The notes: a model not told the origin generated them from the sequence alone. Shown: positions 16,283 to 25,355, counted from the first letter of the stretch. The stretch: DNA of 64,000 nt from Novosphingobium sp. PP1Y (GCF_000253255.1 NC_015580.1:2059001-2123000); one strand, 5' to 3'. Numbers and translations: made by a program.

Positions 16283-17146
16283 ATGCGTCGAACTTTGGTA
16301 GCCGTTTCGTCGTTCCTGGGTCTGCTGGCCGCTCCGCTTTCCGCCGCCACAGTGGAAGCCGGGGCCGATGCGCGCACCGAAGCGGAATTCTGCAAGGGCT
16401 GCGAAGCACTGGTCGAACTCGCTCTCGCACATCCCGCGCGCAAGGATGACCGCAATCGTGACGCCGCTCGCCATCCGGCGGAAACCCTGTCTTTCTTCCG
16501 CGTTCGCCCGGATATGAAGGTCGGCGAATATGCGCCGGGCGGCGGCTGGTACTCGCGGGTCCTTGCGCCCTATCTGGCCAAGGAAGGGCATCTCACCGGC
16601 CTGTTCTTCAACCCGAAGCAGGGGCCGTTCGACGCCGACAAGATCAATGCCTCGGCTGCCGGTTTCGCCGATCAGGTCGCGGGATGGACGGGGCTTCCGG
16701 CCCAGAGCTTCTCGGGCATGACGCTCGAAACCGTGCCGGACGACCAGAAGGGAACCTTCGACCGGATCCTCGTCGTGCGCATGATGCACAACATGCTGCG
16801 CTGGAACATCGCCGACAGCGAGATCAAGGCCATGCGCGCGCTGCTCAAGGACGATGGCCTGATTGGTATCGTCCAGCACCGGGCCAAGGCAGACGCCCCT
16901 TACGCGGTCAGTTATGGCAATCGCGGCTACCTGCGCGAGACGGACGTGATCAAGTTCATGGAAGTGAACGGCTTCGAGCTGGTCGCCAGGTCTGAGGTCA
17001 ACGCCAATCCCAGGGACACCGCGGACTGGGAGGAGGGCGTGTGGACCCTGCCGCCGACTTACGCGCTGAAGGACAAGGACAAGGCGAAATACGCAGCGAT
17101 CGGCGAAAGTGACCGGATGACGCTTCTGTTCCGCAAGCGGCCCTGA
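16283..17146 (+). CDS. Exported class I SAM-dependent methyltransferase-like protein
   Basis: 287 residues. A Sec signal peptide (MRRTLVAVSSFLGLLAAPLSAA) is followed by a domain with a methyltransferase motif I-like EYAPGGGWYSRVLAPYL near residues 74-90, and later FDRILVVRMMHNM and LLKDDGLIGIVQH, which fit strands 4 and 5 of the Rossmann methyltransferase fold (COG4798-like). ATG 16283 has GGGAGA just upstream. How a secreted protein would get SAM is unclear, so it may bind something else or act before export. It is followed 14 bases later by aguB. Confidence 0.75.
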   Translation: MRRTLVAVSSFLGLLAAPLSAATVEAGADARTEAEFCKGCEALVELALAHPARKDDRNRDAARHPAETLSFFRVRPDMKVGEYAPGGGWYSRVLAPYLAKEGHLTGLFFNPKQGPFDADKINASAAGFADQVAGWTGLPAQSFSGMTLETVPDDQKGTFDRILVVRMMHNMLRWNIADSEIKAMRALLKDDGLIGIVQHRAKADAPYAVSYGNRGYLRETDVIKFMEVNGFELVARSEVNANPRDTADWEEGVWTLPPTYALKDKDKAKYAAIGESDRMTLLFRKRP

Positions 17147-17160
17147 TAAAGGGCCGGCCC

Positions 17161-18024
17161 ATGGCCGAAATCACTGTCGCAGCACTGCAATTAGCCCTTG
17201 GCTTCGCCGACGAGGCGGAAAACATCGCCGCCGTTTCCGCTCTCGTCGAAGAGGCGGCGGGCAACGGCGCCCGGATCATCCTGCCGCCCGAACTGTTTTC
17301 GGGGCCGTATTTCTGCAAGGTGGAGGAAGAGGAGCTCTTCGCGCTGGCCCGCCCCACGGCCGAGCATCCCTCCGTCATCGCGATGAAGGCGCTGGCCAGG
17401 AAGCTCAAGGTGGCGATCCCGACCAGCTTCTTCGAACGCGACGGGCACCACTATTACAACACGCTGGCCATGATCGATGCCGACGGCGAGATCATGGGGA
17501 CCTATCGCAAGAGCCACATTCCCGACGGCCCCGGTTACGAGGAGAAGTATTACTTCCGGCCGGGCAACGACGGGTTCAAGGTATGGGACCTGTTCGGCAC
17601 GCGCATCGGCGTCGGCGTGTGCTGGGACCAGTGGTACCCGGAATGCGCCCGCGTGATGGCGCTGATGGGGGCCGAACTGCTGTTCTATCCTACTGCCATC
17701 GGTTCCGAACCCTATGACGCCGCGCTTGATACCAGCCGTATGTGGCGCCGCGCCATGCTTGGCCATTCGGTTTCCAACTGCATGCCGGTGATCGCGGCCA
17801 ACCGCATCGGCATCGAGGCCGAGGCGGGCAGCGAGCAGACATTCTACGGCCATTCCTTCATCACCGACGAGTGGGGCGATTTCGTCGCCGAATTCGGCAA
17901 GCAGGAAACCGGCGTGCTGGTTGCGAAGCTGGACCTTGCGCGTGCGGCGAAGCACCGTGCCGGCATGGGTTTTTTCCGGGATCGCCGTCCGCAGCTCTAT
18001 ACCCGCATCGCGCAGGACGTCTGA
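17161..18024 (+). CDS. aguB: N-carbamoylputrescine amidase
   Basis: 287 residues of the nitrilase superfamily. The Glu-Lys-Cys triad is seen in PPELFSGPYF, YRKSHIPDGPGYEEKYYF and VGVCWDQWYPE. These motifs match AguB, which hydrolyses N-carbamoylputrescine to putrescine, CO2 and ammonia, the last step of agmatine-based polyamine synthesis. The usual partner aguA (agmatine deiminase) is not in the window. The folK gene follows within 5 bases. Confidence 0.93.
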   Translation: MAEITVAALQLALGFADEAENIAAVSALVEEAAGNGARIILPPELFSGPYFCKVEEEELFALARPTAEHPSVIAMKALARKLKVAIPTSFFERDGHHYYNTLAMIDADGEIMGTYRKSHIPDGPGYEEKYYFRPGNDGFKVWDLFGTRIGVGVCWDQWYPECARVMALMGAELLFYPTAIGSEPYDAALDTSRMWRRAMLGHSVSNCMPVIAANRIGIEAEAGSEQTFYGHSFITDEWGDFVAEFGKQETGVLVAKLDLARAAKHRAGMGFFRDRRPQLYTRIAQDV

Positions 18025-18029
18025 CCGAC

Positions 18030-18527
18030 TTGGCAAGGCACCGCTATCTCATCGCACTGGGATCGAACATGCGGCATCGCAAGCATGGCGATCCGCACAA
18101 GGTACTCAGGGCCGCGCTTGCCGCGCTCGACAAGGGCAAGTTCGAGGTCGAAGCCGTCTCGCCGCTGATTGACTCTGCCCCGCTGGGCCCCTCGCGCAGG
18201 CGCTATGCCAATGGCGTCGCCATCGTCGGTACGCATCGCGATCCGGACGAAGTGCTCCACAAGTTGGCCAAGATGGAACGCAAGTTCGGCCGCAAGTCGG
18301 GCGGACGGCCCTGGGGCGCGCGGGTGCTCGATCTCGATATCGTCCTGTGGGATGGCGGCCCATGGACCAGCGACAGGCTCGTGATCCCGCACCCGGCCTA
18401 TCGTCAGCGGCAGTTCGTACTGGGCCCCGCGTGCACTATTGCGGGTGGCTGGCGCGATCCCTTGACCGGCTTGTCGGTGAATCAGTTGCATGCGCGCTTG
18501 ACCAAGCCTCGCCCTGTCCCTAGTTGA
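18030..18527 (+). CDS. folK: 2-amino-4-hydroxy-6-hydroxymethyldihydropteridine pyrophosphokinase
   Basis: 165 residues; transfers pyrophosphate from ATP to hydroxymethyl-dihydropterin in folate synthesis. IALGSNMRHRKHGDP opens the fold, KMERKFGRKSGGRPWGARVLDLDIVLWDG contains the conserved Arg and Asp-Leu-Asp-Ile signature, and LVIPHPAYRQRQFVL follows. TTG 18030 is the best start (AGGAC about 11 bases upstream); there is no ATG until residue 12. It sits directly before tRNA-Lys. Confidence 0.88.
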   Translation: MARHRYLIALGSNMRHRKHGDPHKVLRAALAALDKGKFEVEAVSPLIDSAPLGPSRRRYANGVAIVGTHRDPDEVLHKLAKMERKFGRKSGGRPWGARVLDLDIVLWDGGPWTSDRLVIPHPAYRQRQFVLGPACTIAGGWRDPLTGLSVNQLHARLTKPRPVPS

Positions 18528-18555
18528 CCCTTCCGCAGCCGCGAAACGGCATCGT

Positions 18556-18631
18556 GGGCCCGTAGCTCAGTAGGTAGAGCAGCTGACTTTTAATCAGCGG
18601 GTCACAGGTTCGAATCCTGTCGGGCTCACCA
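18556..18631 (+). tRNA. tRNA-Lys (UUU)
   Basis: The full cloverleaf is 76 bases with encoded CCA. The acceptor GGGCCCG pairs with CGGGCTC (one G-U), the D arm is GCTC...GAGC, the anticodon arm GCTGA-CTTTTAA-TCAGC has anticodon TTT, and the T arm is ACAGG-TTCGAAT-CCTGT. Confidence 0.97.
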
Positions 18632-18992
18632 CTTCGCCGGCGGCTGCGGCAATTGCATTTCCAGACCGGAACGATACCCTCACGCGGCGGCGCAATCGCG
18701 CGGCGCGTAGCGGGGACAAAGGTGGCGGGCGAAATCCGGTTACGCGGTCTTCGGCCTGCCTGCATTCAATGCATCGATGGTTTGGCATCCACATATTCAA
18801 TGCGACGTCTGAGCCGCGTACGGCTAACTCTCGGACTCGGGTGGCGGCAGCGGGGAGGACAAATATGCGCGCGAGCTTTGGACGGTTATTGGTCCCGGCC
18901 GCAGCACGGTTTTTGGGGCAAGGCGCGGACAAAGGCGTGTCTTGTGCAAGAGACTTGCGCGGCGGCAGGTTTGGGTGCGCGGGAGGCGCAGC
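18632..18992. other. Intergenic region after tRNA-Lys
   Basis: There are 361 bases in which I see no convincing gene, repeat or terminator. No duplicated tRNA 3' end, which would mark an integration site, is visible in this stretch. Confidence 0.4.
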
Positions 18993-19910
18993 GTGAAGGT
19001 CCTGGTGACGGGGGGCGGCGGCTTCGTCGGTCGGCAACTTGTTTCGCGGCTGCTGGAGCGCGGCGACACTGTCGTTGCATTGGATGCGCATGCGGGCGGC
19101 ATTCCCCAAGGTGCCCGTGCCGTGGCGGGCGATCTCGGAGACAGGGCCGTGCGCGGCGATGCGCTGGCTGGCGGCTGCGATGCGCTTGTCCATCTCGCGA
19201 CCGTTCCGGGCGGCGCGGCGGAGGCCGATCCCGAGGCTTCGCGCCGGATCAATGTCGATGCCATGTACGACCTGCTGCTGGAAGCGAATGCGCTGCGTCC
19301 GGGCTTGCGCGTCGTCTATGCCAGTTCCATCGCCGTCTTCGGCGATCCGCTGCCGGAGCAGGTCGACGACGAGACGCCGCTCTCGCCGAAGCTGATCTAC
19401 GGCGGGCACAAGGCGATGATGGAGGGCGCGGTCGCGATGATGTCCAATCGCGGCATGATCGACGGCGTGACCGTGCGCCTGCCGGGCATACTTGCGCGGC
19501 CCAAGGGACCGTCCGGCATGAAGTCGGCCTTCATGAGCGACCTGTTCCATGCCCTCAAGGCCGGCGAGACTTTCACCTGTCCGGTCTCCGCGGGGGGCAC
19601 GATCTGGGCGCAGTCGGTAGCATGCTGCGCCGACAACTTCATCCATGCGCTGTCGCTGGATACCGCTCTGTTGCCGCCTACGCGGGCAGTCACGCTGCCG
19701 GCGCAGCGGATCGCCATGCGCGATCTCGCCGCGGAAATCGCCCGCCAGTGCGGCGTGTCCGCAGATCTGGTGGCCTATCGCGCCGATATGGAACTGGAGG
19801 CTGCCTTCGCAGCGCAGCCGCCTCTCGCGACGCCTGCGGCCGAAAGAGCCGGGTTCGTCCACGACGGCGATCTTTCCTCATTGGTCAGAAACGCGCTCCA
19901 GACACTCTGA
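18993..19910 (+). CDS. Extended SDR, D-erythronate dehydrogenase-like
   Basis: 305 residues of the NAD-dependent epimerase/dehydratase group. The N-terminal VLVTGGGGFVGRQL binds NAD, YASSIAVFG carries the catalytic Ser, and SPKLIYGGHKAMMEG gives Tyr-x3-Lys. Overall spacing (DPLPEQVDDETPL..., ...VRLPGILARP) resembles DenD, which oxidises D-erythronate. GTG 18993 is chosen because GGGAGG lies 6-11 bases upstream and the nucleotide-binding strand starts right after it. No partner sugar-acid genes lie adjacent, so the substrate is inferred only. Confidence 0.7.
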   Translation: MKVLVTGGGGFVGRQLVSRLLERGDTVVALDAHAGGIPQGARAVAGDLGDRAVRGDALAGGCDALVHLATVPGGAAEADPEASRRINVDAMYDLLLEANALRPGLRVVYASSIAVFGDPLPEQVDDETPLSPKLIYGGHKAMMEGAVAMMSNRGMIDGVTVRLPGILARPKGPSGMKSAFMSDLFHALKAGETFTCPVSAGGTIWAQSVACCADNFIHALSLDTALLPPTRAVTLPAQRIAMRDLAAEIARQCGVSADLVAYRADMELEAAFAAQPPLATPAAERAGFVHDGDLSSLVRNALQTL

Positions 19911-19920
19911 GGCAGAGCAG

Positions 19921-19969
19921 GAATCAGAATGGCCGGAGCGCGCTGTGCACTCCGGCCATGCCTGAATTC
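19921..19969. terminator. Bidirectional terminator between the SDR and accA genes
   Basis: ATGGCCGGAG at 19929 pairs with CTCCGGCCAT ending at 19959, extended by GAATCAG/CTGAATTC, with TTCTT beyond. The flanking genes converge here. Confidence 0.75.
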
Positions 19970-19994
19970 TTCGGGAGAGGGGCGGGGCCCCCTA

Positions 19995-20942
19995 CTAGAG
20001 GTTGCCGATCGCCAGGAAGCGTTCTTCGCGGCGATGGAGCAGGTCCCTGGCCGGAACGCCCGCAAGTGCGTCGAGCTCCTCGGCAATGGCCTTGCCCAGC
20101 GCCTGCGAGGCGGCTGCGGGATCGCGATGAGCGCCGCCCATCGGTTCGGGCACGATGCGGTCGATCACGTTGAGCTGGAGCAGGTCCTGCGCCGTTACGC
20201 GCATGGCGGCGGCGGCGTCCGCTGCGCGCTCACCGGTGCGCCACAGGATCGAGGCGCAGCCTTCCGGGCTGATCACCGAATAGACGGCATGTTCGAGCAT
20301 GAGCACGCGCTCGGCGCTCGCCAGGGCGACCGCGCCGCCCGATCCGCCTTCGCCGACGATCGTGGCGACCATCGGCACGGGCAGCGACAGGCAGGCCTCG
20401 GTGGCGCGGGCAATGGCCTCGGCCTGGCCGCGCTCTTCGGCTTCCACGCCGGGGAAGGCGCCCGAGGTATCGACCAGCGTCACGACCGGGAGGCCGAAGC
20501 GCCCGGCCAGTTCCATCAGGCGCACCGCCTTGCGGTAACCTTCCGGCTTGCCCATGCCGAAGTTGTGCTTGATGCGGGTCTGGGTGTCGTGGCCCTTTTC
20601 ATGGCCGATGACCATGACGCGCCGGTCGCCCAGCCGCGCCATTCCGCCCACGATCGCCGCGTCCTCACCGTAGAGACGGTCGCCGCCCAGCGGCATGAAT
20701 TCGGTGAAGATATGGGCGAGATAGTCGCGAAGGTGCGGTCGCTGCGGGTGGCGGGCGACCTGCGTCTTCTGCCACGGCGTCAACGTGGCATATGTGCGCG
20801 CCAGCAGCTGCTCGCTCTTGGTCTCGAGCTTCTGGATCTCGTTCACCAGATCGAGGCCGCCGGTGTCGGCGGTCGAACGCAGCTCGTGGATGCGCGCCTC
20901 GAGGGCAGCAATCGGCTTCTCGAAATCGAGATAGGAGATCAT
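19995..20942 (-). CDS. accA: Acetyl-CoA carboxylase carboxyltransferase, alpha subunit
   Basis: 315 residues beginning MISYLDFEKPIAALEARI, the family N-terminus. With AccD it moves the carboxyl group from biotin to acetyl-CoA, making malonyl-CoA for fatty acid synthesis. HEKGHDTQTRIKHNFGM, SGAFPGVEAEERGQAEAIA and VGEGGSGGAVALA are the conserved CoA/oxyanion segments. ATG 20942 overlaps the accC stop by 4 bases, so translation is coupled. The open frame continuing upstream is a shadow within accC. Confidence 0.96.
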   Translation of the reverse strand: MISYLDFEKPIAALEARIHELRSTADTGGLDLVNEIQKLETKSEQLLARTYATLTPWQKTQVARHPQRPHLRDYLAHIFTEFMPLGGDRLYGEDAAIVGGMARLGDRRVMVIGHEKGHDTQTRIKHNFGMGKPEGYRKAVRLMELAGRFGLPVVTLVDTSGAFPGVEAEERGQAEAIARATEACLSLPVPMVATIVGEGGSGGAVALASAERVLMLEHAVYSVISPEGCASILWRTGERAADAAAAMRVTAQDLLQLNVIDRIVPEPMGGAHRDPAAASQALGKAIAEELDALAGVPARDLLHRREERFLAIGNL

Positions 20943-22306
20943 TTGGCCTCGCTTTCGGCTTCGGCCTTGTCGGCCAGCCACTGTTCGAGCCACTTGATCG
21001 TGTAGTCGCCGGACTGGAATTCCGGGTCCTGGATGATCGCTTCGTGCAGCGGGATCGAGGTCTTGACCCCGCCGACGACCATTTCGCCCAGCGCCCGCTT
21101 GAGACGCATGATGCAGCCCTCGCGGGTGCGGCCGTAGACGATCAGCTTGGCGACCATCGAATCGTAGTAGGGCGGGATGCGGTAACCGGCATAGAGCCCG
21201 GAATCGACACGCACGTGCATGCCGCCGGCCGCGTGGAACGTGTCGACAAGGCCGGGGGAGGGGACGAAAGTCCACGGGTCCTCGGCATTGATGCGGCACT
21301 CGATGGCGTGGCCCTTGAACTCGATCTCGTCCTGCTTGACCGACAGCGGCTTGCCGTCGGCAATGCGGATCTGTTCACGCACGAGGTCGACGCCGGTGAT
21401 TGCTTCGGTCACCGGATGCTCGACCTGCAGGCGGGTGTTCATCTCGATGAAGTAGAACTCACCTTTTTCCCACAGGAACTCGATCGTGCCGGCGCCGCGA
21501 TAGCCCATGTCGGCCATCGCCTTGGCGACGACGCCGCCCATGCGCGCGCGTTCCTCTGCCGTGATGACGGGCGATGGAGCTTCCTCGAGCACCTTCTGGT
21601 GACGGCGCTGCAGCGAGCAGTCGCGCTCGCCCAGGTGAACGGCATTGCCGTTGCCATCGCCGAAGATCTGGAATTCGATGTGACGCGGATTGCCCAGGTA
21701 CTTCTCGACGTAGACGGTGTCGTCGCCGAAGGCGGCCTTGGCTTCCGAGCGGGCCTGGCTGACCATCGTTTCGAGCTGGTCTTCGCTGGGCACGATCTTC
21801 ATGCCGCGACCGCCGCCGCCCGATGCGGCCTTCACCAGCACCGGGTAGCCGATTTCCTTTGCAAGCTCGCGGATCTCGTCGAGGTCTTCGACGGCGCCCG
21901 GCGACCCGGGGACCAGCGGCAGGCCGAGCGCGCCGGCGGTGCGCTTGGCTTCCACCTTGTCGCCCATCGTGCGGATATGCTCGGGCTTGGGGCCGATCCA
22001 GGTAATGCCGTGGGCTTCGACGATCTCGGCGAACTTGGCGTTCTCCGAAAGGAAGCCGTATCCGGGGTGGATCGCGTCGGCCTGGGTGATCTCTGCCGCA
22101 GCGATGATCGCGGCGACGTTGAGGTAGGAATCGCGGGCCGAGGGCGGGCCGATGCATACCGCGTGGTCGGCGAGGCGAACGTGCATCGCGTCGGCATCGG
22201 CCGTGGAGTGCACGGCGACCGTCTCGATGCCCATTTCATGCGCGGCGCGATGGATACGCAGCGCGATTTCTCCGCGATTGGCGATCAGTATGCGGGAAAT
22301 GCCCAT
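20939..22306 (-). CDS. accC: Acetyl-CoA carboxylase biotin carboxylase subunit
   Basis: 455 residues, an ATP-grasp enzyme that carboxylates biotin on AccB using bicarbonate and ATP. It opens ISRILIANRGEIALRI and has the ATP-binding Gly-rich loop AASGGGGRGMKIV near residue 162, the FIEMNTRLQVEHPVTE signature near 285 and the C-terminal domain ending AEAESEAK. The start lies 4 bases after the accB stop, and accA follows with a 4-base overlap. Confidence 0.97.
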   Translation of the reverse strand: MGISRILIANRGEIALRIHRAAHEMGIETVAVHSTADADAMHVRLADHAVCIGPPSARDSYLNVAAIIAAAEITQADAIHPGYGFLSENAKFAEIVEAHGITWIGPKPEHIRTMGDKVEAKRTAGALGLPLVPGSPGAVEDLDEIRELAKEIGYPVLVKAASGGGGRGMKIVPSEDQLETMVSQARSEAKAAFGDDTVYVEKYLGNPRHIEFQIFGDGNGNAVHLGERDCSLQRRHQKVLEEAPSPVITAEERARMGGVVAKAMADMGYRGAGTIEFLWEKGEFYFIEMNTRLQVEHPVTEAITGVDLVREQIRIADGKPLSVKQDEIEFKGHAIECRINAEDPWTFVPSPGLVDTFHAAGGMHVRVDSGLYAGYRIPPYYDSMVAKLIVYGRTREGCIMRLKRALGEMVVGGVKTSIPLHEAIIQDPEFQSGDYTIKWLEQWLADKAEAESEAK

Positions 22307-22310
22307 GCGA

Positions 22311-22799
22311 TCAGCCGATGACGACGAGCGGCTGGTCGAATTCGACCGGCTGGGAATTGTCCACCAAGATGGCCTTGACGGTGCCCGCGGCAGGTGCGGT
22401 GATCGGGTTCATCACCTTCATCGCCTCGATGATCAGCAGGGTATCGCCTGCCTTCACGCTCTGGCCGACCGAGATGAAGTTGGCCGAGCCGGGTTCCGGC
22501 GCGAGGTAGGCGGTGCCCACCATCGGCGACTTGACGGCGGTGCCGTCGACGACCGGCGCGGCGGCTTCTGCCGCGGCAGGTGCGGCAGCGGCCGGAGCAG
22601 CGACAGCCGCGGGGGCCGGAGCGACCGCGGCCTGGACCATCGGCGCTGCCATCAGCGTGCGGGCGACGCGGATGCGACGTTCGCCGTCCTCTACCTCGAT
22701 CTCGCTGAGGTTGGTGTCGGAGAGAAGCTCCGCCAGTTCGCGCACCAGTGCGCTGTCAATGTTCATGCCAGCGGCCTTGCCGCTCGTTTGGTTACCCAT
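22311..22799 (-). CDS. accB: Biotin carboxyl carrier protein
   Basis: 162 residues. The N-terminal helical part (IDSALVRELAELLSDTNLSEIEVEDGERRIRV) is followed by an Ala/Pro-rich linker (about 50-88) and a biotinyl domain whose EAMKVMN holds the biotinylated Lys. ATG 22799 (MGNQTSG) has GAGGAAC upstream; a second ATG 11 codons in (MNIDS) is also possible. It is first of the accB-accC-accA run. Confidence 0.95.
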   Translation of the reverse strand: MGNQTSGKAAGMNIDSALVRELAELLSDTNLSEIEVEDGERRIRVARTLMAAPMVQAAVAPAPAAVAAPAAAAPAAAEAAAPVVDGTAVKSPMVGTAYLAPEPGSANFISVGQSVKAGDTLLIIEAMKVMNPITAPAAGTVKAILVDNSQPVEFDQPLVVIG

Positions 22800-22918
22800 G
22801 CGTTCCTCGGATCAGCATATTTTGCCGCGGCTATCGCGGGGGCGATAGCACGTGACAAGGGATTAATCCTAACCTTGCACATTTTTTCCGCGAAGGGACT
22901 GTGCGCAGTTTTGCGTTG

Positions 22919-23770
22919 TCAGGCTGCAGATGCAACCGGACGGAGATAATCGAGCAGGCGCGCCAGCGTCTCTCGCAAGTCCCGGCGATGCACGACCATG
23001 TCGACCATGCCGTGTTCGTGGAGGTATTCCGCGCGCTGGAAGCCGTCGGGCAGCTTTTCGCGAATGGTGTCCTGGATCACGCGCTGGCCGGCAAAGCCGA
23101 TGAGCGCGCCCGGCTCGGCGATCTGGACGTCGCCCAGCATGGCGTAGCTGGCCGTGACCCCGCCGGTCGTGGGGTCGGTCAGGACGACGATGTAGGGCAA
23201 TCCGGCAGCCTTGAGGCGGCGCAGGGCAACCGTCGTCTTTGGCATCTGCATCAGGCTGAGAATGCCTTCCTGCATGCGTGCGCCGCCAGCCGCGGTGCAG
23301 ATGACATAGCCGCAGTTCTCGCGAATCGCGCGCTCGATACCGCTGACGAAGGCTGCGCCGACCGCCATGCCCATCGAACCGCCCATGAAGCCGAAGTCCT
23401 GCACGCCCAGCACGAGCTTCTTGCCCTCGATCTGGCCGACCGCATTGGTCAGCGCATCGCCGTAGGGATAGTTGGCGCGGGCGGCCTTGAGGCGATCGGG
23501 ATACTTCTTGCTGTCGCGGAACTTGAGCGGATCTTCCTTGACCTTGGGCGTGGGCAGGATCGAGAATCCGGGATCGAGCAGTTGCCCGATGCGTTCCTGC
23601 GCGCTGATACGACCGTGGTAGTCGCACTTCGGGCAGACCGAGAGGTTGTCCTCGAAGTCCTTGACGAACAGCATCTCACCGCAGGATCGGCACTTGATCC
23701 AGAGGTTGTCGGGTGTGTCGCGCTTGCTCGTGCGCGAGAGGGAATTGCGTACGCGTGTTAGCCAGCTCAT
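22919..23770 (-). CDS. accD: Acetyl-CoA carboxylase carboxyltransferase, beta subunit
   Basis: 283 residues. The zinc ribbon near residues 28-50 has Cys pairs in CRSCGEM and CPKCDYHG, as in E. coli AccD. The crotonase-like core carries MGGSMGMAVG, TAAGGARMQEG and PTTGGVTASYAMLGD. It pairs with AccA. It lies 119 bases upstream of accB on the same strand, so all four subunits of the enzyme are contiguous here. Confidence 0.96.
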   Translation of the reverse strand: MSWLTRVRNSLSRTSKRDTPDNLWIKCRSCGEMLFVKDFEDNLSVCPKCDYHGRISAQERIGQLLDPGFSILPTPKVKEDPLKFRDSKKYPDRLKAARANYPYGDALTNAVGQIEGKKLVLGVQDFGFMGGSMGMAVGAAFVSGIERAIRENCGYVICTAAGGARMQEGILSLMQMPKTTVALRRLKAAGLPYIVVLTDPTTGGVTASYAMLGDVQIAEPGALIGFAGQRVIQDTIREKLPDGFQRAEYLHEHGMVDMVVHRRDLRETLARLLDYLRPVASAA

Positions 23771-23871
23771 GCCGCGCTATTTGCCGTTTTTCGGCGCTTC
23801 GGCAAGTCCTGCAGGTTCCCATAGCCCTGCAAAGGGCCGCAAATGGCGGGAATGCGCGGTTTGCGAATGTA

Positions 23872-23899
23872 AGACAGCCCCGCAATCGCAGGGCTGTCT
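23872..23899 (-). terminator. Hairpin between the chemoreceptor gene and accD
   Basis: AGACAGCCC and GGGCTGTCT form a 9-bp stem with a 10-base loop, 35 bases after the chemoreceptor stop. T-richness on the minus strand is weak. Confidence 0.55.
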
Positions 23900-23933
23900 C
23901 ACGGGTTTTGCACAAGCTGCCATCGCTTGAGGA

Positions 23934-25355
23934 TCAGAATTCGCTCCAGTCCTCGTCGTTCGTGGGCACCGATTGCAGGGCGACATTGCCCATCGACGCG
24001 GGTTGCGGACGAGGCGCCGAATGGAGGGAAGGGGCAGGAGCCGAAGGCACCGATGGGGCGAACTTGCGCATCGGGCGCACGATGTCGTCTTCGCCGGTGA
24101 CGAAGGAGGAGACGAGCGAGGTCATCTCATTCGCCTCGTCGGCGAGGCTGCGCGAGGCTGCGGTAGATTGCTCGACCATCGCGGCGTTCTGCTGGGTCAG
24201 GCGATCCATTTCGCCCACCGCGTCGTTGATCTGCTGAAGGTTGCCCGCCTGCTGCGTGGCATTGCGGGCGATCTCGGCCATCAGCTCGTCGATATCGCCC
24301 ACACTGGCGACGATCTTTTCGAGCAGGGTGCCGGTATCGCCGACGAGAACGACGCCGTCGCCGACCTGCTTGCTGCTGACGGTGATCAGTTCCTTGATGT
24401 TCTTCGCCGCCTCGGCAGAGCGCTGGGCAAGGGCGCGCACTTCATTGGCGACGACCGCGAAACCCTTGCCGGCATCGCCTGCCCGGGCGGCCTCGACCCC
24501 TGCGTTGAGCGCGAGGAGATTGGTCTGGAAGGCGATGCCATCGATCACGTTGATGATCTGGCCGATCTCCTGGGCCGATTTTTCGATCTCGCCCATCGCT
24601 GCGACGGCCCTGCGCACGACTTCGCCCCCCTCGGTGGCTTCGCGGTGAGCGCCGGAAACGGCCTGCTGTACGTCGGTCGCCTTGTCGGCGGTCCGCTTCA
24701 CGTTGCTGGTGACTTCGTTCATCGACGATGCGGTTTCGGCGAGGCTGGCGGCCTGGCGCTCGTTGCGGGTCGCGAAGTCGTCCGAGGCGGAACGGATCTC
24801 GGTTGCGCCGGTGCGCACGCTGGCAGCGGCGGTGCGGACAGAGCGTATGGTACCTGCGAGAGAGCGGACGGCGGCGTTGAAGTCCTTGCGCAAGTCGTCG
24901 TAGGCGCCGGGGAAGGGATTGCGGATTTCGCAGTCGAGATGATTGCTGGAGAGCTTCTTGAGCCCGCCGCTCAGGGCATCGATGATCTGCCTTTCCTGCG
25001 CGGCATTGTCGCTGCGCAGGGCCACGGCGTTGTTGCGGAAGGTTTCCATGGCCTTGGTCATGCGCCCGACGCAGTCCTTGTAGTCGGTGTAGCGGATCGG
25101 GCTGTCGGTGTCCCCGTCGGCCAGCGCTTCCATCCGCATGACCGTATTGACGTAAGGGGTAGTGATATGGCGCGCGGCGAGGATCATCACGATCACGGTG
25201 GCGGCGAGTGAAGCGCAGGCAGCGCCGATCAGTTCGGCGTTTCCGCCAGCGAGCCATGTCGTGGCCGGTCCCGCCGTGCCGATCAGGGCGAGCAGGGCTG
25301 TCAGAGCCTTGAATTTCGTACGGATAGGGGCCGTCTTTTCAAACCATTGCAGCAT
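23934..25355 (-). CDS. Methyl-accepting chemotaxis protein without a sensor domain
   Basis: 473 residues. Two hydrophobic segments (about 17-37 and 42-62) are joined by only a few residues, so there is no periplasmic ligand-binding domain. A HAMP-like region (63-115) leads to the long coiled-coil signalling domain, whose conserved tip EIGQIINVIDGIAFQTNLLALN lies near 263-285. The last five residues are DWSEF, which fits the x-aromatic-x-x-aromatic docking pentapeptide of chemoreceptors that tether CheR/CheB. No che or fla genes lie nearby, so it probably joins an array encoded elsewhere. Confidence 0.9.
   Translation of the reverse strand: MLQWFEKTAPIRTKFKALTALLALIGTAGPATTWLAGGNAELIGAACASLAATVIVMILAARHITTPYVNTVMRMEALADGDTDSPIRYTDYKDCVGRMTKAMETFRNNAVALRSDNAAQERQIIDALSGGLKKLSSNHLDCEIRNPFPGAYDDLRKDFNAAVRSLAGTIRSVRTAAASVRTGATEIRSASDDFATRNERQAASLAETASSMNEVTSNVKRTADKATDVQQAVSGAHREATEGGEVVRRAVAAMGEIEKSAQEIGQIINVIDGIAFQTNLLALNAGVEAARAGDAGKGFAVVANEVRALAQRSAEAAKNIKELITVSSKQVGDGVVLVGDTGTLLEKIVASVGDIDELMAEIARNATQQAGNLQQINDAVGEMDRLTQQNAAMVEQSTAASRSLADEANEMTSLVSSFVTGEDDIVRPMRKFAPSVPSAPAPSLHSAPRPQPASMGNVALQSVPTNDEDWSEF

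Noticed and set aside
18556..18992. tRNA-Lys as an integration site for a mobile element
   Set aside because: No integrase follows and no repeat of the tRNA 3' end was seen nearby.
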